A stretch of 64,000 nucleotides of DNA, from assembly GCA_013396915.1 (NCBI GenBank), contig VWZL01002012.1, positions 372,001 to 436,000 of the forward strand, in the 5' to 3' direction. This document shows, piece by piece, positions 49,131 through 60,600 of this stretch. Every line of letters begins with the position of its first letter. The first letter of the stretch is position 1. A program made the translations under genes and the position numbers. The DNA is from Stercorarius parasiticus (Eukaryota > Chordata > Aves > Charadriiformes > Stercorariidae). Under the pieces are notes generated by a model. It saw only the letters and a list, made by a program, of their open reading frames with translations, ran no database searches and was not told the origin of the DNA.

Positions 49131-52100
49131 AGTAAGCATGGAATGTGAAAAAGCAGCATATTAACGCTTCAGGATAGGATTTCAGCTGCAAGTGAAGGAA
49201 GTCTCTCGTTCGTGACCCCAAGATGTGACCACAGAATAAATAATAAATCCCGACAATGGAAAACACTTCCTTATCCCTCTAAAGGTAGTATCCTCTGTTA
49301 AAAAGAAAGGTAATCCCCTCTTAGTTTCTCAGGCAGAAGGGTGCAGCGAGAAGTTCGTCAAGCAGATGCTTAATGGCATACTAATTAATAAGCATAAAGA
49401 AAGTTACAGTATTTCCAAAATGGCCACAAACTTGTGCCGTAAAGGATTTTTAGAGCACAGGTGTTTATCTCGTAGGCTTTGCAAGCGTGTGTGACAAGCC
49501 TATTGGTGTGATAAACTGTAAGTGCTCCAAAGGAGCTATCATGGTCAGTTGTGTCATTGATATGTTGGCTCCGAGTGATTTACTGTGCGTGGTATATAAA
49601 ATAACTCTAAGGAGTTGCTATGGCCTTTTGATCAAATCTATACCAGAAGAACCCCAGGAAAGCAGCTAGACCTATTGCTCTAAAGCCAGTCTAGATACGG
49701 CAGGTTTTGTCACCAACATGCTTAAACCAGTGCAGCAATATGTTTTCATATTTTTAAGTGGACATGAAATATATTTGGAGATTGCTCAAATATTTTTATC
49801 CATTTTCCCTTTAAGTTTATTGTGTCACTGAGAAAGCAAAAGCAAATGTTAGAAGACGTATAGTTCATAATCTGCCAGCTGAGAAAAGGGATGGAAAATG
49901 AAGCACATACACCTGCCACCGTGATGCTCCTCCTTTTTTTTCTTGGTCCATAAAATACTGTGCTCGTTCAGGAAAGAAAAGTGCACTTACTAAAAACTAA
50001 CAGTACTTGAAGGGAATCTTGTTCTGTGTAGGTCTGGTGTTCATTTTTGCCGGGAGATGAGTGCTCTGAGAGTCTGAGAACTTCTGTTGTGAGGACTTGC
50101 GCCATCCACTCGCTCTGGGAGTGAAAAGGCTGGAGACCTGCTTTGGCTCTGTCCCGAGTCTGCTGGGAGTGTTTTGACAACTCTGGTATCCATTTGAATT
50201 TCGGCCACTCTATCTATGGGTCTGTCCAAGGATTTATGCCTTTTCCTGGCTGTGTCCCATGACTTCAGGAATTTGCCAGCCAACGTGAAGATTATTTAAT
50301 GAAAATGTCTTTCAAAATTCCGGTTCCACTATAGGGGCCCTACTTCCAGCCCTGTTGATTCCCGTTGACTGTAGCAGGAGTCAGAGGGAATAGTACTTTG
50401 AAGAGACAGCTTTAACAAACAATTCAAAGCCCATAAAGATAAACAACAAATAATCTTCCTTCAATGAGCTTTCTGTCACATTTTCAGAAAGGTGTAATCC
50501 CGCTTATTGTCTTGGTAGGAAAATCTTCTTGTGCCAGCCTGGAAACTTTGCGTATGCCTCATTTTTATTGGACTTATATCCAGCCTGCTGTTCCATTGAG
50601 TTTCTTATTTTCTTCTGAGGACCTCGTTGGCTGTGTTTCATTACATTTTATCTAGGCTTTTGTATTTGTGAAGGTAATGGTAATACAGCGACAGACTTGA
50701 GAGCCCAGAGTTGGAATTTCAGGGCTCTTCATCTCCTTTGGAAACGTCAGTGCCAGGTTGTAGATCACAAGGCGCTTGTGTGCAGCCCAGTGTCTTCATT
50801 CCTGCATTGCTGGTAGGAAACTAAACTACTTGGGAAGAAGGACAAAATCTCACCCTCCCAGCATAGTGCTGTATCTGTGGGTGCTGTATCCATGGGTGCT
50901 GTGTGAAGCCTTGCAAACACCTGATAAATGCTGTGAGAGATGTCAGCAGGGGAGAAGTGAATGTGGGCTGGCCCGCTCTGCCTCTGATCCATGCTAGCCC
51001 ATGGCCATAGGGAGTTCATGGACTTGTTTATGCAGCTCAGCTGGCAGGAGGGGACACGGGGAATGGCAGTGGGTGGTGTGGGGGGACAGGTCTGCCCGCG
51101 CAGCCCTCCCACCCTGGGCCTGGCTGTCCATGCTGGCGGTTCACATGGCAGGCTTGCATTTTGAAACCTGCTTGGTGTTGCGGTTTTCTGGTTTTTTGAC
51201 TAAATATAATTTGACTATAAAAAAGCAAACCCTTAAAAGCTCCGAAGTGGCCAGAAGGATTCATTCCTCTGACAAGTAACTTTAAAAACATGTCTTCAAT
51301 TGAGTCCATGTGTCCGCGTTCAGACAATTTCTACTGGAAATGCCTTCACAAGTAGAGGCATTGCTGTAAATAATCAGATTTCAAACACTACAACTCCTAG
51401 TCATTTTGAATATAGTCCTGGAGTTGGAATAACAAACATAAAACTGGCTGCCCTAATACAGAAAAAGGAACTGTAAAGCCATCAGCAAAATCCAAACCAG
51501 GAAATGCTGCCAACTTAAGGCAAAGTAAACTGAGAGCAATAAATCAAACTGAAACACATATTTTATTGTGGACTGAACAATACAGGGCCTGACGTTTCCA
51601 CAGGCAAGGCACAAATATCCTTTTACTATCAAAAACAAAAGCTTTTAAAGCTTCAAAAGGAGCTGCAGGCAAAGGAGCAAATAATAAATGACAGGCAGAG
51701 CTGGTCTGACAGGGCTTTGCGGGTTGTGTTATGGAGGTCTTAGAAGACTCACAGATGTCAACCCGCCCGCCAAGCATCACTGCTGACCGTGTCATCCCCA
51801 GCTGCTAACACTTGCGGCAATTTTGGGCAGGTGACTAAAACAGCTGAACAAGTTACCTCCCTTCAGCTGAGCCCCTGCGAGCCTCTGTCTGCACACTGGT
51901 AGCCAGCCTCCATTGTAAGGCAAAATGTATCGGCTTGTATTTCTTTTGATGAAGATGGTAAAATCAACTCTCTGATAAAGATTTAACCCAATGCATTTTG
52001 AGCTTGCCATGGGGACTGCTGGCAGGGACAGCTCAGCTGAGAGGAGGTACCTCCTCAAGGTCTTCTGGCTTGGTTGCAGTTACGCATGAGCTCGTGCCCA

Positions 52101-52630
52101 GGCTGTGTCTGGGAACCCTAATTCTGCAGCTGCCCTACAAGTGAGCATGAGACTGAACTCAGCAGATGATGTTGGATTTTGCTTTTTAGCGTAATTTTAC
52201 TTTAGAGTTCAGTGTGTGAGTTCCTCTGAAACCTTATATATGGAGCAAACACCCCTTGCCTGCTGCAGAGCCTGAGTTTTCCCAACCAAAGGCAGGCAGC
52301 TTTTCAGAAATGGGAAAAAAGATCCTAGCTGTCATCCTCTTCAGATGGATGAAGATGCTCTTCTGATGCAGAGATGGCATTACAGCACATTACATTCACA
52401 TCTGGGCAGCCTGGGCGCTTTGTCATCCTTTTGAAACATACTTTAGGGCGGTTCAGGACGGTACTCAAGTCTTAACCTTTCCTTTTGCACCCCAGTTTGC
52501 AAAACATCCGCATGCTGGAGCTGGGAGGGCAACTGCAGCCGGCAGAGGCCTGTGGCCACCTTTCCTGTGCCTCGTCTCCATAGGGCTCATCTGCAGACTG
52601 CTGTGGGTGACATTTGGCCCACACAGGAAG
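49131..52630. other. Non-coding, GC-richer in part
   Basis: No gene. The stretch 50.95-51.15 kb is locally GC-rich with G-runs (GGGG, GGGG, GGG, GGGGGG between 51049 and 51088). Frames on both strands at 50.76-51.33 kb overlap and show no domain. The phrase GATTCCCGTTGACTGTAGCAG near 50356 faintly recalls the relic families but is too short to call. Confidence 0.5.
50866..50905. repeat. Minisatellite, 15-bp unit, about 2.7 copies
   Basis: Units GTGCTGTATCTGTGG (50866-50880), GTGCTGTATCCATGG (50881-50895) and partial GTGCTGTGTG (50896-50905). Copies 1 and 2 differ at two positions. It causes a short repetitive run in the overlapping minus-strand frame, which is not evidence of coding. Confidence 0.7.
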
Positions 52631-52850
52631 ATAAGAATTAAGACTGAAAGGAACTTCCTAAGTCATCAAGTCCTGTCCCCTGCTGTTGAAGGCAACCACA
52701 TCATATGATGTCTTTCAAACACTTATCTAGTTCCATCTTGAAACCATTTAGGTTTCTTGCCCTCACTACTCCTACTGAGAGGCTGTCTTTCTTCTCGTGG
52801 TTATAAACCTTCTTCTAATTTCCAGCCTAAATATGTCCAGGGCAGTTTAT
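52631..52850 (-). mobile_element. CR1 LINE fragment, old subfamily
   Basis: CR1-type sequence on the minus strand. In order on the plus strand it has AGACTGAAAGGAACTTCC, TAAGTCATCAAGTCCTGTCC, CACATCATATGATGTCTTTC, ACTTATCTAGTTCCATCTTG, AAACCATTTAGGTTTCTTGC, CCTCACTACTCC, TATAAACCTTCTTCTAATTT, CCAGCCTAAAT and CAGGGCAGTTTAT. This order and wording match an old amniote CR1 subfamily. About 220 bp are kept, mostly in the 3' region, with no open reading frame. Confidence 0.82.
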
Positions 52851-53215
52851 GCTGTGTTTAATAGATACTGAGAAAATAAATTAGTCATCAACTTGCTTTT
52901 ATTTACGTGCATCAAGCTTTTGATACACATGTATAAGGCCCCTCTGCTGCCGTATATATTTCGTGCTCATGGGAAGATGCCTGGGTGAGGGGGAAGGGGG
53001 CCAGCCCTGCCGGGGACCCGCTGTGTGCTCTGCTTTGGGGACGGGAGGGTGACCTGGGCAGGCAAGGGGAAACGGGGGGCAAAAGGGAGTGAGTGGAGAA
53101 GGAGGGTGAGGAATGGGAAAGGAGAAGACAGCTGAGCCGGGGCAAGGGTCGGCAGCAAGGTGTTAGAGGCGACGAGGCCTGATAATGAGCAGCAGAACGT
53201 GGGGAGAATGGCACT
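52851..53215. other. GC-rich purine patch with G-quadruplex motif
   Basis: From about 52965 to 53200 the plus strand is strongly G- and purine-rich. G-runs at 53037-53040, 53043-53045, 53047-53049 and 53056-53058 (loops 2, 1 and 6) form a quadruplex motif, and further G4-G6 runs follow to 53090. About nine CpGs lie in 250 bp, well above the surroundings. A 143-codon minus-strand frame across it (52967-53398) is a by-product of the C-rich complement. It could be a small unmethylated island or GC-rich insertion; no gene start is visible. Confidence 0.5.
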
Positions 53216-54999
53216 TTTAAGAAAAACAAATAGTGATGCACCAGCAAACAGATGGGAAAAGATATAAGGCATAAAGCAGAGGATTTTGGAAGAGTTTAGA
53301 GTAAGGAAAAACAAAACCAATTCAGAGATGAGCAACAAAACTGTTTCAAGCACGGGGATGTCCCACTTCTTGGGGCAGACTCCAGCTCTGCTACACAAGT
53401 TGGCTGGAGCTAAGCTCTTCTCCCAGCTGCAGGTCCCAAGAAAGAGAAGTGCAGGCTTAGTCTTAAAGAAAAAAAAGTCTGTAGAGAGGCAAAATTGTGT
53501 TTCCTGAGAATATTTTAATATTATTTCTGTGGAGGGTGGGAACTTGAAGAGGGAATGAAGGGTACAAAGTTGTTAGTTGGTGTGCGCTGGTACTCAACAA
53601 AGCTCCGTGCTCTGCTGGTCTGTGAGTTGTCATCATCATTAATGTGGCAAATATGAATACGAAAGGAGAAGCCATCCCTCTTCATCAAAACACACTTTAA
53701 ATAGCAAAAGACAGTTCCTAACGAAGCAGATAATTCTAAAAAAGGATGGGGCTTTTCCCCCTCCCTGATGCTAGCACCCTATGCAATTGTTATGTGCAAA
53801 AAAGATGCACGGATGAAGAGAGAAAAACATGGGTCAACAGGCATACACATAGGTGATAACATAGACCTTTGTCCTGAGCTAGCTTAAAAAGCCCTGCAAA
53901 GAGCAGGATTTACTCATAGTTCATGCCAAGCGTTCTATTCCAAGTTAGTAGAAAGCTGAATCTGGTGGAGGGAGGAAGTAGCTATAAGATGACGTGATTC
54001 TGGTTTGTAACGCTGTGTTAATAGCCATTAAGGATCCGGTTGTGTTGCAATTGCTTGATGCAGAGTGAACGCTTGCACAGGGGCCCACATGCTTCTGCAG
54101 CCCGTCCTGGGTAGGGATGGAGGCAGCATGGGAGGAACAGATATCAGCTGCATCTGAGCCTCTAGACATTTTAAGTGTGTGCATCGCTTTGAGAAGTCCT
54201 GGGGACAAGACAGGTGCTTATGTGCAGCATATGAGCACAGAGCTTTGCAGAGGCGAGACCGCTGTGCGTATTGTGTGTGTGGTGCTGACATGACATTAAG
54301 TGCTGGGAATGCAGCCAGTGACCAGAGCGAGGATGGCTCTGGATTTGGACTTGCTGGTATTTATTATAGACAATACATGGAAATGGAATTTCGGTGGTCA
54401 GTAGGAGATCAGGTGGTGATAAAGTTGGCTCTCCTGTCAGTTCTCCGCCTTTCCTTAAAGTACAATTTAGCAGCTTCTTTTTCCTTACCTTTTGCTGGAA
54501 GTCAGTGAGAAGGGACCTTTTCTGATACCAATTCCTGTATTTCAAATTCAAAACTTGAAACACGTTCCTCTCAAGCTAAAGAGAAGCAAAGTCTTTGTGT
54601 CTTTCACATGAGACTGGTGTTTGTGAGTCCAAATCAATCTGCAAATTAGCCCGAATTCATTCAGGAGCATTAATCTTGCATTACTGTGGGTTTTTTAGAG
54701 GACTGTGGGTTGCTCCTCTATTGTTTTTTTTCTCCCCAGATGTGCACATATGAAATCGATGTTTTCTGTCCTTCTAGTAAGAGAGCTAGTTTCCATCAAG
54801 CCAATTAATGAGCGGGAGGCGATGTTCAGTGTGTATTGCAGGGGCTGCCGTCTGATCGGTGAGCTGGGGGCATTGCCTGCATCTTAGTACAAGTCATCAG
54901 GTGGCAAATTCACCAAGGAGTCTGCCAGCTGTTTAACTTCATTACAGTTTATCATTATGTCTGCCTCCTTTTTTTATTTTCACATTTAATCACCTAATA
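53216..54999. other. Non-coding, no gene recognised
   Basis: Overlapping minus-strand frames at 53.95-54.56 kb in several phases, opposed by a plus-strand frame at 54179-54508, indicate chance open frames. No repeat family recognised. Confidence 0.55.
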
Positions 55000-55500
55000 T
55001 CATTTTTATCAGCTTGTCAGGGGCATGGGAGAGAGTGGCGGGGAATTCGTTTCACTTCCTCATAGTACATGTCTATTTTGGTAAAATATTAGGGCAAGTT
55101 TATGTCTGTCCTACTTTGAAAAATAAAATTCAAGTGAACTAATTAAGCCTGTGAGTACCAAAACATCTAATTAGTATTAACTCTTACCCGTAAAACCATG
55201 ATAGGTGCCTTCGTTGCAAGATAAGTTTCTGTATTGTTTAAAATGCATAATGAACCAATAACTGGTAGCCAGGCAGCTGCTTAAAGATGGCGCCTTCCCA
55301 GCTCAAAACAGTCACTTGCTTTTGATTGAAGCATGTTATTGTCAGCATGACAAGACCTGTCACATACTATCAGAGAGCTGATCACCAGTTCCAAAGGTAT
55401 CTTCATCTGCGGTTTGATGAGGCATCAAGCCAAACAGCTCTTCATGCCTTACAGCTTGGCCACCAAAAAGGGAGATGACTTCCCCCTGTGCCCTATGTGT
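55000..55500. promoter_or_regulatory. Candidate conserved non-coding block
   Basis: Repeat-free block with TAATTA at 55140-55145 and 55168-55173, an AAGATGGCGCC motif near 55286 (YY1-like AAGATGGCG core), TTGATTGAAGC near 55324 and a balanced, complex 3' part (55330-55490) unlike the AT-rich background. No open frame of note. This is one of the most convincing conserved-element textures in the window, but no alignment was possible. Confidence 0.35.
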
Positions 55501-56199
55501 ATTCTGAATGTGGAAATGTGTTGTGATTTCAGTGGAGAGCTAACAGTTGGTTAACTCGTACAAGATTTTAAGAGAGCAATTAATAGCAAGGTTGGAAATT
55601 GAAATTCTAGCTATTTAACATTTGCCGTATATGCCATGCCTGGTTTTAGATGCTGTACTTGCAGTGGAAGTACATTCTTGCACGGACATCGACCTAGAAA
55701 TAGCCGTTGTTAAAAAAAAATAAAAAAAAAAATCCTGTAGGCTTCCAAGGTATCCTTGCCTCCAGATATATGGTAACATTATGAATTTAGGCTGAGGCTG
55801 GGTGTGCAGTGGTGTTCATCTTTTGATTCAGAAAATGGCTGGTTCGGCACGTACCAAGGTGATACTAGACAGTCATCACATCTCCCTGTTCGAGAAACCA
55901 CTTTGCAACAGTGATACAAGTTTCACTAGAGATTACTGTTTGGGAATAGACCATATAAATCACACTTTCCCCACCTCCTCCTCTGCCAGCCCTTCCGTCT
56001 AGTGGCTGCATTCAGAAAATCACCTCTATCCCAGAAGGTCAGGACAAGTGCTACCACCAGTGAGATCCCCTTCTATAGCATCTCCAGTCCGGGTCCCCGG
56101 GGGACTGGAGCTCCGCTGATTGTTCTCCAAATCACTGCATTTCTCTAACAGGCTTTAGTGTCTCAAAAATTCACTCTGTTCCTGACCTTCTCAGATCTG
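55501..56199. other. Non-coding; A-rich tract
   Basis: An A-rich tract at about 55710-55732 (two A-runs split by a T). Otherwise nothing recognisable. The 66-codon frame at 55802-56002 has no domain. Confidence 0.5.
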
Positions 56200-56780
56200 T
56201 TGGCTGGCAGTTTTCCACAATGCCATCAAACTGGATGCTGTAACCTTTTAAAAAATGTTGTTAACGTAGGTTAAAATCACAGATGCATTTTAGGTTTGAT
56301 TTCTCTTTTAGAAATTCCAAATTATGCCGCATGTTGGAAAGGCCTGGTTTGGCTTGGAGCCATTCTGATAGATGTCATATTGCTAAACAAGATGGGCTTA
56401 GAAATATGCCTAGATGTTTCCTTTTTTATTTCAAACAAATACAAGCAGTAGATTAACATTTGGCTGACCCTGGCGGCAATTGCTAAATGTAATGTTTAGG
56501 GCAATCTAACACTCTAATACTGTGCGGTCCTCCACAGCGGAACGTTGTTTTCAAACAGCTTTCCAAGTTGTACAAATCGTGGGCATTTCTACAACAGGAG
56601 CCTGACCTACTGACCAGCAGATCGATGGCATCCAAATGAAGCGGCCAGCCGACGTTATGGGGATTTTTCTCAACCCAGTTGTGTGGGCAATGGCAAGGTG
56701 TTCCTGTAGCTGGCCATTTGCTTGCAAGTAGTTGATGAAAAATCATACTTTTTTATCATTTATAAAGTTTGTGTGATATA
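56200..56780. promoter_or_regulatory. Candidate conserved non-coding block with retained CpGs
   Basis: Between 56471 and 56660 about nine CpGs occur (GGCGGC, TGCGGT, AGCGGAACG, ATCGTG, ATCGAT, AGCGGC, CCGACG), against roughly one per 100 bp nearby, although the segment is not especially GC-rich. Such CpG retention suggests constraint or lack of germline methylation. The overlapping 87-codon minus-strand frame (56483-56746) has no recognised domain, but a short exon cannot be fully excluded. Confidence 0.33.
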
Positions 56781-58642
56781 CTGCCCAGAAAAGCTTTCAA
56801 TGAACAGGGAAGTCCACGCCAAAAAGCATGTAAGCAAGCGATAGAGTCAAATCATGTGAGAGAAAATGAAATTTTCATGTCTAGTAAATGAAATATACAT
56901 TAGGGACTCTCTCCAGCGACCTCCAGATTCTGTAATTTTTGGATCGGAGCTAAAGACCTAAATCATGTAGCCACAGCAGCCTGTAACACGTATATGGTGG
57001 GTATTGCCTTGCTACGGGCCTGCGACGGTAAACAAATGGAACTAGTTTTGGAGAACTGCTATTGACAGTAAAATTCTAATTTTGCTCCAGCTCCCAGAAC
57101 AGATGTACCTCAGAGTCCATAGACTGCAATACTTAACTGCAGCTACTCAGCTGTGACCTTCAGCCTCAGGCTCACTGCAATAAAATTTTCATGCAACCAT
57201 ATGGAAGAATATTTTAATAGAGATTTACTGTCAGTAACTGTCCCAAAGGAGCAAATAAGGAAGCTGTAACATATTGCGTACAGTAAATCAAGGGGACTTC
57301 AATGGAAAAACGAAACCTCCCTGAGGCAAGCATCTTTAAAATTACAGGCAACACTTTGTACAAATATGTGTACAAAGGACTAGATATGCACTCAGTTAAG
57401 CAACTCAAAATGGTTTTGATTTGAAGATATATTTATTAGAATTTATTTATTGTATTTTGTAAGCGCTAATGGGGGAGGGGGTCATCTTGCTGGGCTCACC
57501 AGCAACTGCTGTGCAAGTTTGGCTTCATCGGACGTGATGCAAAACTGGCAAAAGTGGAGAGAGGGAGGGAGTGGGAGCGCCGAGTCAATGAGTTCATGTG
57601 GCAAATTGCATCTCCCAACAAACACAACTGCAACAGTGCTCTCCTAGCCTCTCTGACCATAGTGGAAGATTTTAGTTAAGAGCAATTAACCTTTGCAGTT
57701 GCTGGTCGCTTCCTGGAGCCTGGTGGAACCGGTAGGGAATGAAGGGGAAATTCCTGCTGGAGGTCTCAGTAGGAAGCAGGAAACAAATGCCATGACTTTG
57801 GAAGCGTGTCAGAGCTGTTCCCTCTTGGCAGTCCTCTGGGGACCCTCATGTGGGTAGGCCAAATCTGAGAAGCACAAATGGGCAGAGGTCTCTCCATTTG
57901 GAGATGTTTAGAGACTTAAGAATTCACCTTTTAGGGCTTCATTCTCTTACCTTTTCCTTTGACAGTCCTTTTTTGGGAACTTCTGCAATTGGATAAAGGC
58001 AAATGGGAATCTGAATTTCCCCTCTTCGCTCACACTGCACACGCACTCGTTTCGTTTTTCTAATGAAGCTAATAACATGACAAGGCAATAAATCAGGAAC
58101 AAGTAGACTAAATGCTCATGGAGGTAAGACGGAGTTATCCTTTATATTATTCAGTACTAGGTGTCATGTAAAGAACAACCTACCTGAAAACATACAGGTG
58201 TATATTGAACATATTGAATCATGAAGTACGTGATGAAAGAAAGGCATAGCGAAGCCCAGGAAAAAAACTAGCCAAGTAGCAGGATATAAATCTGCTTTTC
58301 TGAAAGAAAAGTGGAGTATTGTATACGAGGGACACTGTCAAACCACAATGAGATGATTGTTGAATATGATTAATGCAGCATGAGGATTTCCCTGGGTAGG
58401 TACAGCAGTGGGGGTTGCCATGAAAACCAGGTAACGCAAACATACATATACAAATTCACATGGGTTTACGTTACATGCAGTCAAAAAGCATCCTTTATGT
58501 GGTTCCTTGGCTCCAACACTGTGGTGAACTCTGGTTACGAGGAGGTGACCGCAGCTGTCAAAGGCAGAAATAGTGCAGGGTCCCTGGCTTCTGGCTGCCA
58601 TTGCCTACAGCTTCTACTACCCTCTCTGCAGTTTCTGGATGT
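56781..58642. other. Non-coding, no gene recognised
   Basis: No gene or repeat family recognised. Frames at 58.2-58.7 kb on both strands overlap each other and run into the CR1 fragment, so they are not genes. Confidence 0.55.
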
Positions 58643-58875
58643 CCATAGAATTGTTTTGGTTGGAAGATACCTTTAAGATCATCAAGTCCAACCATTAATT
58701 TATCACTGCCAATTTACCACTAATCTATGTCCCTCAGCACTACATCTACACATCTTTTAAATATCTCCAGGGATGGTGAGTCTACCACTTCCCTGCGCAG
58801 CCTGTCCCAATGCTTGACAACACTTTCAGTGAAGAAATTTTTCCTAATATCCAATCTATACCTCCCCTGGCGCAT
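58643..58875 (-). mobile_element. CR1 LINE, 3' fragment
   Basis: Minus-strand CR1 of about 230 bp. On the plus strand it begins with CCATAGAATTG (terminal repeat region), then TTTTGGTTGGAAGATACCTT, AAGATCATCAAGTCCAACC, ATCTCCAGGGATGGTGA, CCACTTCCCTGCGCAGCCTG, CCCAATGCTTGACAAC, TTCAGTGAAGAAATTTTTCC and TAATATCCAATCTATACC. These are canonical CR1 3'-end phrases in canonical order. It is the best-preserved element in the window, 5'-truncated and without coding capacity. Confidence 0.93.
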
Positions 58876-60214
58876 GGATCCCAGTTTGCCTAAATTCTAG
58901 CTCCAAAACCTTATACCCTGAACTCCTCCTTTCATACACACATTTTGGAGAGACATGGGTGCAAATCTTTGTTTGAATTGGCCTCTCTTCACTCTAAAAT
59001 AAAGAAAAAAAAGAGATACATTATTCTTCACTTGGGTAAATTTCTGAAAGCAGAGGGCTTAGAGAGGGCTTCGCTCAGGATGGCTGCGGGGACGTGCAGC
59101 TTTTGATGCAGCAGTGCATCTCCAAGCTTGCTGTGTGGGGAGCACTGATGTCTACTGCTTTGGGTGGGTGAGCAGAAGTAACAGGGGTGTATCGGAATGT
59201 AAAACCATGAAGAAAGGAGTTACAGACATGCCGTGTGTGGTTTTGGTGGCTAGGCAAACATTTCGAGAGAGAATGAGGAAAAGTGAAACAAACCAAGATG
59301 TTCTCCATTTTTGCAAATAAATAAGCTGTGTAAAAGAAACTACAATTCATCCCCATGTTTTCTTAAATGGAGTTCTCTCCGAGACCTTGCATTTTGACTA
59401 ATTGCGTGGTCCAAAGTGGCCACTGGAAAGTAAAAAGCACTTTAAAACTGTTGCTTAAGGCTGGACTCTGAAAACATTGCTCCTCCATGCCTTGTGTGAT
59501 GACTTTGGAGGCTGCTGCTTTATCAGCAACCTAGTTCCAGCAGAACTTTATGATTTCCAACAGCTATTTCAAAGGAAGGACAGGTTTTAACTTCAGAGTA
59601 GGTATGAGATATTCTAGATAGCAATTAGAGATGTTAAAAAAAGTCATTTTTGCAAGAAATATTTTTAAATTGTGGTTTTCAGACATCTCTTTCTTTGTAC
59701 TTTGCAAATCATTTATTTCTGTGCTCTAAAATAGGATGGGAAATCATGGGATGCAGTTCTGTGCCCCCTCCTTTGCTCCTCACACATGTCGTCTTATCCG
59801 TAGGAAGTCCTTGCTTTCCCTGAATGCTGCCATTTCACTGAACTCGTGCTGTGCTGTGAAACATCAGCGACGGGCGTGTTTGGAAAAGGCAGGCAGAAAG
59901 TAGCTTTTAATGACTGAAAGTTATCTCTCCCCCAGACAAAGATCTCTCAGTATGTATTGGTTTTGGTTTGATTCTTTTGTTGCTGTTGTTGTTTGGGGGT
60001 TTTTTTTGGTACTAGCCCTAGTGTCAGATTCAGACTAAGGAATCTATAGGGTATTTTTCCCTTTTGCTTTTGTATTGCTGTTTCCATCTTGAAATGCTCT
60101 ATTGAAACAGTGCCCAAATGTGAGGATTATAAAAGTTTTGTTTTGCTGATCCGCTGTTGACAGAGGCTTTTGCAGAGAGACAAATCACTGACAGGCTCTG
60201 AGCATCACAGAGAT
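58876..60214. other. Non-coding, no gene recognised
   Basis: No gene. Contains a GTTGTTGTT/T-rich stretch around 59975-60008. The part 59460-59600 is repeat-free and could be regulatory, but I have no specific evidence. Confidence 0.5.
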
Positions 60215-60600
60215 TGTCTCTTCTTAGCTCAGTACCATTTAATAACCTGCAGGCATCCCAATTACCATAAGCAGAATTACTATCCCAATTAAGCCACAGT
60301 CCTTGCCACTTGGTGTCATTAGGCTTAATTTGGTTCCTTGGAAAGTGTCCTGATTAAGTTGATTACCTGATTAAGTGGGTGTACTCTATATGATGGGCCT
60401 GATGCATCAGTGCTTTATGCCAGTTCTGCTTGTTGATTAAAGTGCTATTATGGCAGCGCAGAAATAGAGCAATGCCAAGGTGAATTTGAACCGTTGCTTT
60501 TAGCAATCGTTGTCCAAGCTTGCGAAACACTTTGCATTTTTATCAGGAAGTCACTGGACACAAATCACCCCTGGGATTAATTCTCCTGTTTTGGAGGAAA
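60215..60600. promoter_or_regulatory. Candidate enhancer with dense homeodomain-type array
   Basis: ATCCCAATTA occurs at 60255-60264 and 60282-60291 (27-bp spacing). CCTGATTAAGT occurs at 60349-60359 and 60366-60376 (17-bp spacing) with a further GATTA between them. GCTTAATTTGG, GTTGATTAAAG and GGGATTAATTC follow in the same 350 bp. CAATTA and GATTAA cores suit homeodomain factors (NKX-, LHX- or bicoid-class-like). The block has no repeat or coding features. Enhancer function is inferred. Confidence 0.38.

Noticed and set aside
50335..50390. Possible repeat relic with GATTCCCGTTGACT centre
   Set aside because: No complementary half or terminal GGGCC phrase is recognisable.
52967..53398. Longest open frame, 143 codons, minus strand
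   Set aside because: It lies on the complement of a purine-rich GC patch, so its proline/serine/leucine-rich product follows from composition. It overlaps other frames and has no recognisable domain.
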